DNA of 64,000 nucleotides, taken from NCBI RefSeq assembly GCF_016861975.1, contig NZ_BOMB01000003.1, positions 150,758 to 214,757 of the forward strand. The letters are read 5' to 3'. The notes beneath the pieces are model-generated. The model worked only from the letters and a program-made list of their open reading frames with translations, ran no database searches and was not told where the DNA came from. Both the position numbers and the translations under genes were made by a program. This DNA is from Actinocatenispora rupis. GTDB lineage: Bacteria; Actinomycetota; Actinomycetes; Mycobacteriales; Micromonosporaceae. Shown here in pieces: positions 27,636-35,945 of the stretch. Every line of letters begins with the position of its first letter. Within the stretch, counting starts at the first letter, position 1.

Positions 27636-28652
27636 GTGACGCACCACCGACCCGCCGGACGCCGCCGGGCCGCCCTGACCCTGGCCGTACTCACCCCGGT
27701 CGTGGCCGAGCTGGGGCTCGGCAGTACGCCGATGCACCTGGCCTTCCTGCTCCTGCTGTGGCTGCCGATCTACGGGGCGGGCGTGCTGCTCATCCGCGAG
27801 GCCGTACGCCGGGTCGGCGGCGGCTGGGCGAGCCTCGTGCTGCTCGGCGTGGCGTACGAGCTGGTCGAGGACGGCATCGGGTTGCAGGCCCTGTCCAGCC
27901 CGCACCTGTACGGCGCCGCCGGGTGGGCGCCGCGCCTGTTCGGCCTGAACACCGCGTACTGGGAGGTGAACGTCGTCTACCACGTGGTGTTCAGCGTGCT
28001 GGTCCCGATCGCCCTCACCGATCTGATCTTCCCCGCGCACGCCGACCGCCCGTACCTGAAGCGCGGCGGGCTCGTCGGCGTCGCGGTCTGCGCCGTGGTC
28101 GGGGTGGCCCTGCTGCGGGTCAGCGTGCCGCCCAGCCAGGACCCCGGCTACGTCGCGCCCGCCTGGGTACTCCTCGGCTGTGTCGCCGCCGTCGCTCTCC
28201 TCGCCGTCGTCGCCCTCCGGGTACTCCCCCGGCGCGCCGCCCGCCCGCTGCCCGCCGGCCCCGCCCCCGCGCCGTGGCTGGCCGCCGCCGTCGGGGCGGG
28301 CGCGACTCTGGTGTTCTTCGCGCTGGCGTACCCGGCGTTCGGCGCGAAGCAGCCGGCCTTCACGCACGGGGCGTGGGCCCTCGTACCGATGGCCGTCGCG
28401 GCGCTCGTCGCCGCCGGCACCACGCTGCTGGTGTACCGGTGGTCCGGCCGGCGCGGCTGGAACGACCGGCACCGGATCCGGCTCGTCGGCGGCGCGCTGC
28501 TCGCGCACACCGCGTACGGCGTGGCGGGTGTCGTGCACACCCTGTTCGACCGCGTCGGGCTCGCCGTACTCGGGCTGCTCACGCTGGCGCTGCTGGCCGC
28601 CCTGGACCGCCGCCGTACCCCGGCGTTGCCGCAACCCGCCGCCGCCCGGTGA
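27636..28652 (+). CDS. Polytopic membrane protein of unknown function
   Basis: A 338-residue protein with eight or nine hydrophobic segments, short loops and a basic C-terminus. Recognisable blocks are PMHLAFLLLLWLPIYGAGVLLIREAVRR and GLNTAYWEVNVVYHVVFSVLVPIALTDL, which do not point to a transporter family known to me. The GTG at 27636 has GGGGG 7 nt upstream. It diverges from the two-component pair, whose output it may be. A hairpin at 28686-28702 follows. Confidence 0.65.
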   Translation: MTHHRPAGRRRAALTLAVLTPVVAELGLGSTPMHLAFLLLLWLPIYGAGVLLIREAVRRVGGGWASLVLLGVAYELVEDGIGLQALSSPHLYGAAGWAPRLFGLNTAYWEVNVVYHVVFSVLVPIALTDLIFPAHADRPYLKRGGLVGVAVCAVVGVALLRVSVPPSQDPGYVAPAWVLLGCVAAVALLAVVALRVLPRRAARPLPAGPAPAPWLAAAVGAGATLVFFALAYPAFGAKQPAFTHGAWALVPMAVAALVAAGTTLLVYRWSGRRGWNDRHRIRLVGGALLAHTAYGVAGVVHTLFDRVGLAVLGLLTLALLAALDRRRTPALPQPAAAR

Positions 28653-28685
28653 CCGGTTCCCCGCCGGGCTGGTGTGGCGGTCGGT

Positions 28686-28702
28686 CCCGTGCCCGGCACG
28701 GG
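28686..28702. terminator. Inverted repeat between convergent genes
   Basis: CCCGTGCC and GGCACGGG flank a single C between the membrane-protein gene and the convergent GH43-like gene. A short bidirectional terminator is likely; no T-run. Confidence 0.45.
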
Positions 28703-28707
28703 TGGGG

Positions 28708-30705
28708 TCAGGTGGGCGCGCCGGTCGGGAGGACGGCGACGGGCGCGAGGTCCAGCGACCGCCAGTCCCGCCACCCACCGGCCGGTACGTCCTGGACGCG
28801 CTCGCGCAGGGTGCCGTCCGGTGCCAGGGCGACGACGTGGATGCGGCCGGTGGCGTCGGTACCGACACTGGGCGTGCCGGCGAACGGGCCGGTGCCGAAC
28901 TCCTCGATCGCGGACCAGCCGCCGTCGGCGTCCTGCCAGCGGTGCGTGAGGACGGCGCCGCCGGGCGGTACGAGGAAGGCTTCGAGTCGGCCGTCGGCGT
29001 TGACGGCGACCGTCGGCGAGGCGTCGGCCCAGAGCGCGAACCCTTGCCACGGCGCCCATCCGCCGCTCGGGGCGGCCTGCGGGCGGAGGTTCACCCCGGT
29101 GCCGACGGGCGCGACGGCGAACACGGTGAGCAGGCCGCGCAGGTCGCGTTCGATGGTCGGGGCGGAGCCGGCGGGGGTGGGGCCGAGGGTGGTGTCCCAG
29201 TCGCTCCAGTTGCCGTTCGGCGCGTTCTGCCAGCGGTGCGCCAGGTACGCCGCGGCCGGGCCGAGCGCGAGTACCTCCAGGCGGCCGTCGGCGTTGACGC
29301 CGACCACGGGCGGGCCGCCGGCCGGTCCGCCGAAGGTCGCCCAGTCGCTCCAGTCGCCGCCGGGCGCCAGCTGCCAGCGGTGGCTCAGGTACGCCCCGGC
29401 CGGGCCGAGCGCGAACGCCTCCAGCCGGCCGTCGGCGTTGCGGGACACGGCCGGTGCCGCGCCGGCCGGCCCGCCGAACGGCAGCCAGTCGTCCCAGCTC
29501 CCGTCCGCCCGCTGTACGCGCGTCGTCAGGTCCCGCCCGTCGACGCCGAGGGCGAACACCGCCAGCCGCCCGTCCACCTCCCGCGCCACCGTGGGCACGG
29601 CACCGGACGGCGGCCCGAACCGTTGCCACGTACCGGAACCGGACGCTGTCAGTACACAGTGGAGGGTGGTGTGGTCGGTGCGGTCGAGGGCGAACAGGTG
29701 CAGCCGGCCGGCGCCGTCGAGCGCCACCGCGGGGTTCGCCGGGCTCTGCCAGGGCGGCGGGGACGACCGCCAGCGCAGCGGCGCAAGGTACACCCCGCGC
29801 TCGAACGAGCCGGCGCCGGTGACCCACCAGTCGTCCCCGTCCGCGACGACCTCGGCCGCGTGCGCCGGTACGTGCCCGGCCCAGTCGGACACGGTGAAGT
29901 GCAAGGGATCCCGGCTGCGGAACACGTCGGTGCCGACGTACCCGTTGCGGGGGCCGACGAACAGGTACCAGAAGCCGTCGCGGTACACGACGAACGGTGA
30001 CTCGGTGACGGAGGCCGAGTCGTCGTCGGTGGCCGGGTCGGTGAACGCGGTGCCCGGCTCGCTCCAGTGCACCAGGTCGGTACTGGTCCGGTACGCGACG
30101 ATGTGGTTGCCGTGCCAGGCTGCCAGCTCGCAGTAGTACATGACCCAGCGGTCGCCGACGCGCACCACGTACGGGTCGCGCGCGACGAGGCCGCGGAACA
30201 GCGGGCCGGACGGCAGCCGGGTCCAGGTGGTCAGGTCGGTGGAGGTGGCCAGGTTGACCGCGGCGCCGTCCCCGCCCGCCGCGTAGAACATGTGGTACGT
30301 CCCGGCGTGCTCGACGACGTGCGGCGCCCACAGGTGCACCTCGCCGAAGTACGAGGGGTCGACGGTGAGGGCGTCCGGCAGGGTGGTCCACGGTCCGGCG
30401 AGGTCGGGCGCGCTGGCGTGCGCGAAGCTGATCTCCCTGGCCCCGTCCGGGAACTGGCCGGGCGGCGCGGCGTCGCCGACGATTCCGAACAGGTGCCAGC
30501 TGCCGTCGGCGGCGCGGACGACGGTGTGGTCGTTGATGTACCGGGCCGGTCCGCCGGCCGGCGTCGGGTCGTACACGTGCCGGAACGGGCCGGCGCCGAC
30601 CCACCACGCGGTGTCCTGCGCGGCGGCGGGGCCACCGGTCAGCAGCGGGGCCACGGCCGTCCCGCCGAGCGCCGCCAGCACCGTTCTGCGTGTCATCCGG
30701 ACCAT
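28708..30705 (-). CDS. Secreted GH43-like beta-propeller protein with PLL lectin-like repeats
   Basis: A 665-residue product with a Tat signal (MTRRTVLAALGG ... AAA). Residues about 35-330 form a five-bladed propeller of the GH43/GH32 superfamily (VYDPT, EVHLWAPHVVEH, ARDPYVVRVGDRWVMYYCE, TESPFVVYRDGFWYLFVG) with acidic residues where the catalytic Asp/Glu lie. The C-terminal half has about seven repeats of roughly 48 residues of the kind NADGRLEAFALGPAGAYLSHRWQ, as in PLL/PHL fucose-binding seven-bladed lectins. It probably binds and trims plant or microbial polysaccharide outside the cell. ATG 30705 follows CGGAGG by 5 nt. A direct-repeat operator lies just upstream. Confidence 0.82.
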   Translation of the reverse strand: MVRMTRRTVLAALGGTAVAPLLTGGPAAAQDTAWWVGAGPFRHVYDPTPAGGPARYINDHTVVRAADGSWHLFGIVGDAAPPGQFPDGAREISFAHASAPDLAGPWTTLPDALTVDPSYFGEVHLWAPHVVEHAGTYHMFYAAGGDGAAVNLATSTDLTTWTRLPSGPLFRGLVARDPYVVRVGDRWVMYYCELAAWHGNHIVAYRTSTDLVHWSEPGTAFTDPATDDDSASVTESPFVVYRDGFWYLFVGPRNGYVGTDVFRSRDPLHFTVSDWAGHVPAHAAEVVADGDDWWVTGAGSFERGVYLAPLRWRSSPPPWQSPANPAVALDGAGRLHLFALDRTDHTTLHCVLTASGSGTWQRFGPPSGAVPTVAREVDGRLAVFALGVDGRDLTTRVQRADGSWDDWLPFGGPAGAAPAVSRNADGRLEAFALGPAGAYLSHRWQLAPGGDWSDWATFGGPAGGPPVVGVNADGRLEVLALGPAAAYLAHRWQNAPNGNWSDWDTTLGPTPAGSAPTIERDLRGLLTVFAVAPVGTGVNLRPQAAPSGGWAPWQGFALWADASPTVAVNADGRLEAFLVPPGGAVLTHRWQDADGGWSAIEEFGTGPFAGTPSVGTDATGRIHVVALAPDGTLRERVQDVPAGGWRDWRSLDLAPVAVLPTGAPT

Positions 30706-30717
30706 CGCGGCCTCCGA

Positions 30718-30737
30718 TGTACATCGTTGTACATCGT
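30718..30737. promoter_or_regulatory. Tandem TGTACATCGT direct repeat upstream of GH43-like gene
   Basis: Two exact copies of TGTACATCGT (30718-30727, 30728-30737), the first within the palindrome GATGTACATC. The AT-rich site lies 13 bp upstream of the GH43-like start and looks like a regulator-binding site. The regulator is not in the window. Confidence 0.55.
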
Positions 30738-30774
30738 TTCTAGCAAACCGGACGGGACCGTCCAAGCCCCGCGG

Positions 30775-31782
30775 TCAGCGCTCCGGTACGAGTGCCACCT
30801 TGCCGCGCCGACCCTCGTCCGCCACCCGGTACGCCAGCTCGGCCTCCGCCAACCCGTACGTGTCGGTGACGACGCGTGCCGGGTGCAGGTCCCACCGGGC
30901 CAGGTTGTCCAGCAGCTCCGACATCCGCACGATGCTCGTGACCCACGAGCCGTACACGGTGATGCTGCGGTGGATCAGGGCCGCGGACACGTCGACCGGG
31001 CCGAGCGTCCCGCCCTCGCCGACGAACACGCAACGGCCCCAGCGCCGGGTGTGCGCGAGCGCCCCGGCCTGCGCGGCGCCCACCCCCGAACACTCCACGC
31101 TCACCTCGTACTCCCCGGTCGGGGTCGGGCGCGCGTCGGTCACCGCGGCCAGCTCGCCGGCCAGCTCGCGGCGAGAGGCGACCGGGTCGACGCCGACCAC
31201 CTCGGCGGCGCCGAGCGCCCGCGCCAGCATCCCCACCGCCAGGCCGACCGGACCCAGCCCGGTCACGAGTACCCGGTCCGCGCCGGACACCCCCGCCCGC
31301 CGCAGCGCCTCGTACGCGGTGCCGAAGCCGCACGCCACGCACGCGCCGTCCAGGTACGACAGGGTGTCGGGCAGCGGCACCAGGTCGTCCTCGTCGGCCA
31401 GCAGGTACTCGGCGTGCCCGCCGTCGCGCTGCCACCCGTACGCCCGGCGGCCGGCGCCGGTGCAGCTGATCCGGTAGCCGGCGCGGCAGTCGTCGCAGCG
31501 CCCACACCCCGAGATGTGGTACACCACCGCCCGGTCACCGACCGCCGTACGCCGGCAGCCCTCCCCCACCGCGGTCACCTGGCCGCACGGCTCGTGCCCC
31601 GCCACGACCCCCTGGTACGCCTCGGGTCCGGTGCCCAGGTGCTCCCGGTAGATGGCCCGCAGGTCGCTGCCGCAGATCGTCGACGCGCCGACGCGCAGCA
31701 GCACCTGCCCGTACCCGGGCTCCGGCACGTCGACCGTCCGGAGATCGACGACGCGCCCGCCCGGCAGGTACACACCTCTCAT
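30775..31782 (-). CDS. Zinc-dependent medium-chain alcohol/polyol dehydrogenase
   Basis: A 335-residue MDR enzyme. The catalytic zinc is held by Cys37 (CGSD) and His63-Glu64 (GHEP); the structural zinc by Cys93, Cys96, Cys99 and Cys107. The NAD fold has GLGPVGLAVGMLARALGA. It resembles sorbitol/threonine dehydrogenases. ATG 31782 has AGGA 8 nt upstream; ATG 31791 also exists. It lies between the GH43-like gene and a multicopper oxidase, all on the minus strand but with gaps that allow separate promoters, so a joint sugar-catabolism role is only a guess. Confidence 0.88.
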   Translation of the reverse strand: MRGVYLPGGRVVDLRTVDVPEPGYGQVLLRVGASTICGSDLRAIYREHLGTGPEAYQGVVAGHEPCGQVTAVGEGCRRTAVGDRAVVYHISGCGRCDDCRAGYRISCTGAGRRAYGWQRDGGHAEYLLADEDDLVPLPDTLSYLDGACVACGFGTAYEALRRAGVSGADRVLVTGLGPVGLAVGMLARALGAAEVVGVDPVASRRELAGELAAVTDARPTPTGEYEVSVECSGVGAAQAGALAHTRRWGRCVFVGEGGTLGPVDVSAALIHRSITVYGSWVTSIVRMSELLDNLARWDLHPARVVTDTYGLAEAELAYRVADEGRRGKVALVPER

Positions 31783-31852
31783 CCGGACCATCCTGCCACC
31801 CGCCGCGGCCCACCGGGAATCACGCGCGGACACCGTTGCGGCGCAAGGGAAG

Positions 31853-33361
31853 TCAGCGGACCCGGAAGTTGGCCATCATCATCATGTCCTCGTGTTCCAG
31901 GTTGTGGCAGTGGAACACGTACCGGCCGCGGTAGCCGTCGAAGCGGAGCAGCACCTCGACCGCGTCCCCGCTGGACAGGTCGACGGTGTCCTTCCACCCG
32001 CGGGAGTACCGGTCGGCGTTTCGTACCTGGAACGGCGCCAGGTGGACGTGCACCGGGTGCGGGACGTTCTGCGCGTGCAGCCGCCAGAGTTCGACAGTGC
32101 CGAGTTCCGGCTCGGCGGCCATGCGGTCGGGGTCGAAGAGGTGCCCGTCGACCGTCCACGGCGTCACCCCGTGGTGTTCCGGACCGCCGCGCCGGAACGT
32201 GAACTCGCGGCGCCGCACCGCCTCCGACACCCCCAACGGCCGGTACTCCGCCAGCCGTTCCGGTACGTGGCTGTCGTCGTGCCCGCGCCGCGCCACCACG
32301 AACCGCATGACCCGCGCCGTACCGCCGGAGCCGAGCCGGTTGACGAGCGTGACGCGCTGGCCGACGGAGTACCGGGAGAAGTCGACGACGACGTCGAACC
32401 GCTCGGCCTGGGCGATGCGCAGCGTGTCGTGCCCGATCGGCGCCGGCAGCAGCCCCTGGTCCCCGCCGACCTGGACGAACGCCCGGCCGTCCGGCGGCGG
32501 CGGATCCAGCGCCAGCTCGTACCGGCGGGCGTTGGAGGCGTTGAGCAGCCGGAACCGGTAGCGGACCGCGGACACCTCCATCGTCGGCCACGGCGCGCCG
32601 TTGACCAGGATGCAGTCGCCGAGCACCCCGCTCATGAACTCCGCCCGCACGCCCGGCATGCCGGTCAGCGACGGATCGAGCGCCGGGTACGCCAGCGCGC
32701 CGTCCGCGCCGAACGACCGGTCCGCGACCATCAGCGGTACGTCCCGGTCGCCCCGCGGCAGCGGTAGCGCGTCCTCCTCGTCGTCGTGCACGAGGTGGAA
32801 CCCGGCCAGCCCGCGCCACACCTGCGGCCCGGTGAAGTCGAGCCGGTGGTCGTGGTACCAGAGCGTCGCGGCCCGCTGCTCCACCGGATACCGGTACTCG
32901 CGGCTCCCGCCCGGCGCGACCGTGTCCGTCGGGTACCCGTCGTGCTCGGCCGGTGTACGCCCGCCGTGCAGGTGCACCACCGTCGGTACGGGCAGCGCGT
33001 TGTGGTGCCGGACCACGGTGCGCCGGCCGCGCCGCGACACGATCGTCGGCCCGGGAAACACCCCCTCGTACCCCCAGATCGTGGTACGGGTGCCGGGCAG
33101 GATCTCCACCCGCGCGGCCCGCTGCGTGACCTCGTACGAGTCCACCCCACCGGCGGTACGCAGCGGGCGCAGTACCGGCGGGACCGGCAGCGGGACGCGG
33201 AACGGCGCGGGCAGCCGGGCGCCGCTCACCAGCAGCGCGCCGGCACTCGACTCCGTCTCGGTGTTCCCGCCGCCCATCGACAGGCCGCCGCACCCGGCCA
33301 CGGCCGGTACGAGCAGCCCACCGGCCGCCACCCGGAACAGCCGGCGGCGACTGAGACTCAC
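31853..33361 (-). CDS. Multicopper oxidase, Tat lipoprotein
   Basis: A 502-residue three-cupredoxin oxidase of the CotA/bilirubin-oxidase type. Copper motifs: VVHLHGG, LWYHDHRLDF, PHPVHVHLAPF and FHCHNLEHEDMMMM (type 1 copper, with Met as axial ligand). The N-terminus SLSRRRLFRVAAGG with lipobox AVAGC indicates Tat export and lipid anchoring. It oxidises phenols or metal ions with O2. The GTG start overlaps the stop of the small membrane protein gene upstream (GTGA at 33358-33361), so these two form an operon. Confidence 0.9.
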   Translation of the reverse strand: MSLSRRRLFRVAAGGLLVPAVAGCGGLSMGGGNTETESSAGALLVSGARLPAPFRVPLPVPPVLRPLRTAGGVDSYEVTQRAARVEILPGTRTTIWGYEGVFPGPTIVSRRGRRTVVRHHNALPVPTVVHLHGGRTPAEHDGYPTDTVAPGGSREYRYPVEQRAATLWYHDHRLDFTGPQVWRGLAGFHLVHDDEEDALPLPRGDRDVPLMVADRSFGADGALAYPALDPSLTGMPGVRAEFMSGVLGDCILVNGAPWPTMEVSAVRYRFRLLNASNARRYELALDPPPPDGRAFVQVGGDQGLLPAPIGHDTLRIAQAERFDVVVDFSRYSVGQRVTLVNRLGSGGTARVMRFVVARRGHDDSHVPERLAEYRPLGVSEAVRRREFTFRRGGPEHHGVTPWTVDGHLFDPDRMAAEPELGTVELWRLHAQNVPHPVHVHLAPFQVRNADRYSRGWKDTVDLSSGDAVEVLLRFDGYRGRYVFHCHNLEHEDMMMMANFRVR

Positions 33362-33585
33362 GAGCCCGACCGGCGCCGGTGCGCCCGTACCCGACGGTCC
33401 ACCACGACCGCGACGACCGCGCCGACCACCGCCAGCGCCTGCTGGCCGAACCCGATCACCAGCGCCCACGGCGTGCTCACCGGGCCCTGCGCGACGACCA
33501 CCCGCGCCACGATCTCGTCGAAGACCACGAACCCGACGGCCAGGCCGACGAACAGCCCGAGCACCGCCATCCCCAGCGTACGCAT
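33358..33585 (-). CDS. Small two-helix membrane protein
   Basis: A 75-residue protein with two hydrophobic segments (VLGLFVGLAVGFVVFDEIVARV and WALVIGFGQQALAVVGAVVAVVV) and a basic C-terminus RRVRAHRRR. No family recognised. ATG 33585 has GGAGGGG. It is coupled to the multicopper oxidase downstream and may help anchor it or serve its maturation (inference). Confidence 0.7.
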   Translation of the reverse strand: MRTLGMAVLGLFVGLAVGFVVFDEIVARVVVAQGPVSTPWALVIGFGQQALAVVGAVVAVVVDRRVRAHRRRSGS

Positions 33586-33739
33586 CGCCCCTCCACTCCG
33601 TCGCCGACCGGGCACAACGTAGGTCGGCGGGGTCCACGCGGGCATCCGTCCCGGCTCGTCGCCACGGTCGCCCCGGTACGACCCCAGGTGTCGCCCCGAG
33701 TCGACGGTCCCTCGCGTACGGGCGGGTTACGCTCCGGTC

Positions 33740-34876
33740 GTGAGCCTCGTCCGGCACCGCGCCGTACTCGGCGACGCGGCGCTGGGCGTCGGCGTGGCCG
33801 TCGTCGTCGCCGTCGCCATCGCCATGGACCTCGGCGGCGAACGCCGCCCCGACCCGGTCGCGTACCTGTTCGCCGCCGGGCTCGGCGCGCTCATGCTGGT
33901 ACGCCGGCGTTTCCCGGTCCTCGCGCTCGTCGCCACCGGCACCGGCATCCTCGGGTACTACGCCGCCGGCTACCCCGCCGTCGGGCTCGCCCTGCCCGTC
34001 GCCGGCGCCCTGTACTCCGCCGCCGAGGCCGGCCGGTACCTGCCCGCCGCGCTCACCGCCGTCGCGCTCGTCGCGGTCAGTACCGGGTTCCGGCTCGCGC
34101 AGGGCGAGAGCGCCGCGTACCTGCTCGGGTTCGAGCTGGCGTCCACGGTCGGGCTGATGCTCGCCGCCATCGCGCTCGGTGCCGCCGTCCGGGCCACCCG
34201 CCTGCTCCGCGCCGAGCAGGTACGTGCCGCCCGGCGCGCCGCCGCCGAACGCGACGCCGAAGCCGCCCGCCGCGTCGCCCAGGAACGCCTGCGCATCGCC
34301 CGCGACCTGCACGACGTACTCGGGCACACCGTCGCGGTCATCACCGTGCAGGCCAACGTCGCCGACGAGGCGCTCGACGACGACCCCTCCGCCACCCGCG
34401 CCGCGCTCGCCACCATCCGCTCCGTCGGCGACACCGCCGTCCGCGAACTCCGCGACACGCTCGGCGTGCTCCGCGACGGCGCCGACCGCGCCCCCACCGG
34501 CAGCCTCACCCACCTCGACGCGCTCGCCGACGCCACCGGCCTCACCGTGTCCGTCCGTACCGAGGGGGAGCCGGTGCCGCTGCCGACCGTGGTCGACGCC
34601 ACCGCGTACCGGATCGTGCAGGAGGCGCTCACCAACGCGCTGAAGCACGGCCACGCCACCCACGCCGACGTACTCCTCCGGTACGGTCCCGACCGCCTCC
34701 ACCTCACCGTCACCGACCGCGGCGCGAACCCCGTCCACGAGGTACCGGACGGCGGGACGGGGATCGCGGGGATGCGGGAACGGGCCGCCCTGCTCGGCGG
34801 CACGGTCACCGCGGAACCGTTGCCGGACAACGGGTTCCGGGTGACGGCCACGCTGCCCGTGGCGGTCGGCCGATGA
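33740..34876 (+). CDS. Sensor histidine kinase (HisKA_3 type)
   Basis: A 378-residue kinase with four to six transmembrane segments in residues 8-152, a coiled linker rich in Arg/Ala/Glu, phospho-acceptor His191 in ARDLHDVLGHTVAV, and HATPase_c motifs (QEALTNALKHG, GGTGIAGMRERAALLGG). The GTG start follows TACGCT (33728-33733) by 6 nt, indicating a leaderless mRNA. ATGA overlap links it to the response regulator. It is divergent from the oxidase operon and could regulate it. Confidence 0.9.
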   Translation: MSLVRHRAVLGDAALGVGVAVVVAVAIAMDLGGERRPDPVAYLFAAGLGALMLVRRRFPVLALVATGTGILGYYAAGYPAVGLALPVAGALYSAAEAGRYLPAALTAVALVAVSTGFRLAQGESAAYLLGFELASTVGLMLAAIALGAAVRATRLLRAEQVRAARRAAAERDAEAARRVAQERLRIARDLHDVLGHTVAVITVQANVADEALDDDPSATRAALATIRSVGDTAVRELRDTLGVLRDGADRAPTGSLTHLDALADATGLTVSVRTEGEPVPLPTVVDATAYRIVQEALTNALKHGHATHADVLLRYGPDRLHLTVTDRGANPVHEVPDGGTGIAGMRERAALLGGTVTAEPLPDNGFRVTATLPVAVGR

Positions 34877-35532
34877 TCCGGGTCGCGCTGGTGGACGACC
34901 AGCAGCTCCTGCGCGCCGGACTCGCCGCGCTGCTCGACCGCGCCGACGACATCACCGTCGTCGGCGAGGCACCGGACGGCGCCGCCGGCGTCGCGCTCAC
35001 CCGCAGCCACCGCCCCGACGTCGTCCTCATGGACATCCGGATGCCCGGCATGGACGGGATCGAGGCCACCCGCCGCATCGTCGCCGACCCCGACCTGCGC
35101 GGCACCCGCGTCGTCGTCCTGACCACGTTCGACACCGACGAGCACATCGTCGACGCGATCCGGGCCGGCGCCGCCGGGTTCCTGCTCAAGAACACCGGAC
35201 CCGCCGAACTCCGCGACGCCGTACGCACGGTCGCCGGCGGCGAGGCGCTCCTCTCCCCGTCCATCACGGCGCGGGTGATGGCCGCGCTCGCCGCCGCCCA
35301 CCCGCGCGCCGATCCCGCCCGCATCACCGGACTCACCGACCGGGAACGCGAACTGCTCGCCGAGATCGCCACGGGCGCCACCAACAGCGAGATCGCCGGC
35401 CGGCTGTTCCTCAGCCCCGCCACCGTCCGCACGTACGTCAGCCGGCTGCTCACCAAGCTGTCCGCCCGGGACCGCGCCGAACTCGTCCGCGTCGCGTACG
35501 AGAGCGGCCTGGTCCGGCCCGGCGCCGACTGA
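34873..35532 (+). CDS. LuxR/NarL-type response regulator
   Basis: A 219-residue regulator: receiver domain with Asp54 in VVLMDIRMPGMDG and a LuxR-type DNA-binding domain LTDRERELLAEIATGATNSEIAGRLFLSPATVRTYVSRLLTKL. It pairs with the kinase whose stop its ATG overlaps. The resemblance to the pair at 25616-27446 suggests an old duplication of the same system type. Confidence 0.92.
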   Translation: MIRVALVDDQQLLRAGLAALLDRADDITVVGEAPDGAAGVALTRSHRPDVVLMDIRMPGMDGIEATRRIVADPDLRGTRVVVLTTFDTDEHIVDAIRAGAAGFLLKNTGPAELRDAVRTVAGGEALLSPSITARVMAALAAAHPRADPARITGLTDRERELLAEIATGATNSEIAGRLFLSPATVRTYVSRLLTKLSARDRAELVRVAYESGLVRPGAD

Positions 35533-35945
35533 CGCCCGACTTCGCTTGCCGCCCAAGGGATCAGAAGCTATCCACTGTGGACGGTGGTAGTGCTCGCGCC
35601 CGGGCTGGTCCGGGGCGGTCCGGGGCGCGGGCGACGGGCGCGGGAGTACGAGGTGATTGGGCCCGGTCGCGCCGTCTGTCCGCACTGACGGATCGGAGCC
35701 GGGAGTCGGGGTGTGGAACGGCGGGCGGGTGGGCTGCTAGGGTGTCGCCAGTCGTCCGGGCCCGCCTTGGTCCGGGCCCTACGTTTCTCCTCCGCCCGGT
35801 GTCGGGGCGGCGGTGTGGGCGCGTGTCCCGTCCCACCGCGGTCTTGGACGTCCCCCGGCGGGCCAGGGCCGCACCTTCTCGCTCCACTCAGGCGCCGGCG
35901 GCCCACGACGGCCCGTCCCGCCGGTCGGCGACGAAGGACACTCCC
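35533..35945 (+). promoter_or_regulatory. Long leader of MFS gene with promoter and hairpin
   Basis: No gene is seen in these 413 bp. A near copy of the recurrent palindrome is at 35570-35582. TAGGGT at 35738-35743 is a likely -10, giving a leader of about 195 nt. Within it, GGGCCCG (35758-35764) and CGGGCCC (35773-35779) form a perfect 7-bp stem, followed by TACGTTTCTCCTCC. The stem plus T-rich tail resembles an intrinsic terminator, and CTCCTCC is anti-Shine-Dalgarno-like. Attenuation of the exporter gene is possible. Confidence 0.45.

Noticed and set aside
30775..33361. Single catabolic operon of dehydrogenase and multicopper oxidase
   Set aside because: There is a 70-bp gap, no functional link, and the oxidase is instead coupled to the small membrane protein upstream.
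35711..35740. Nine-codon upstream frame (GTG to TAG) before the MFS exporter gene
   Set aside because: It overlaps the likely -10 box TAGGGT, so it would not be in the transcript unless the promoter lies further upstream.
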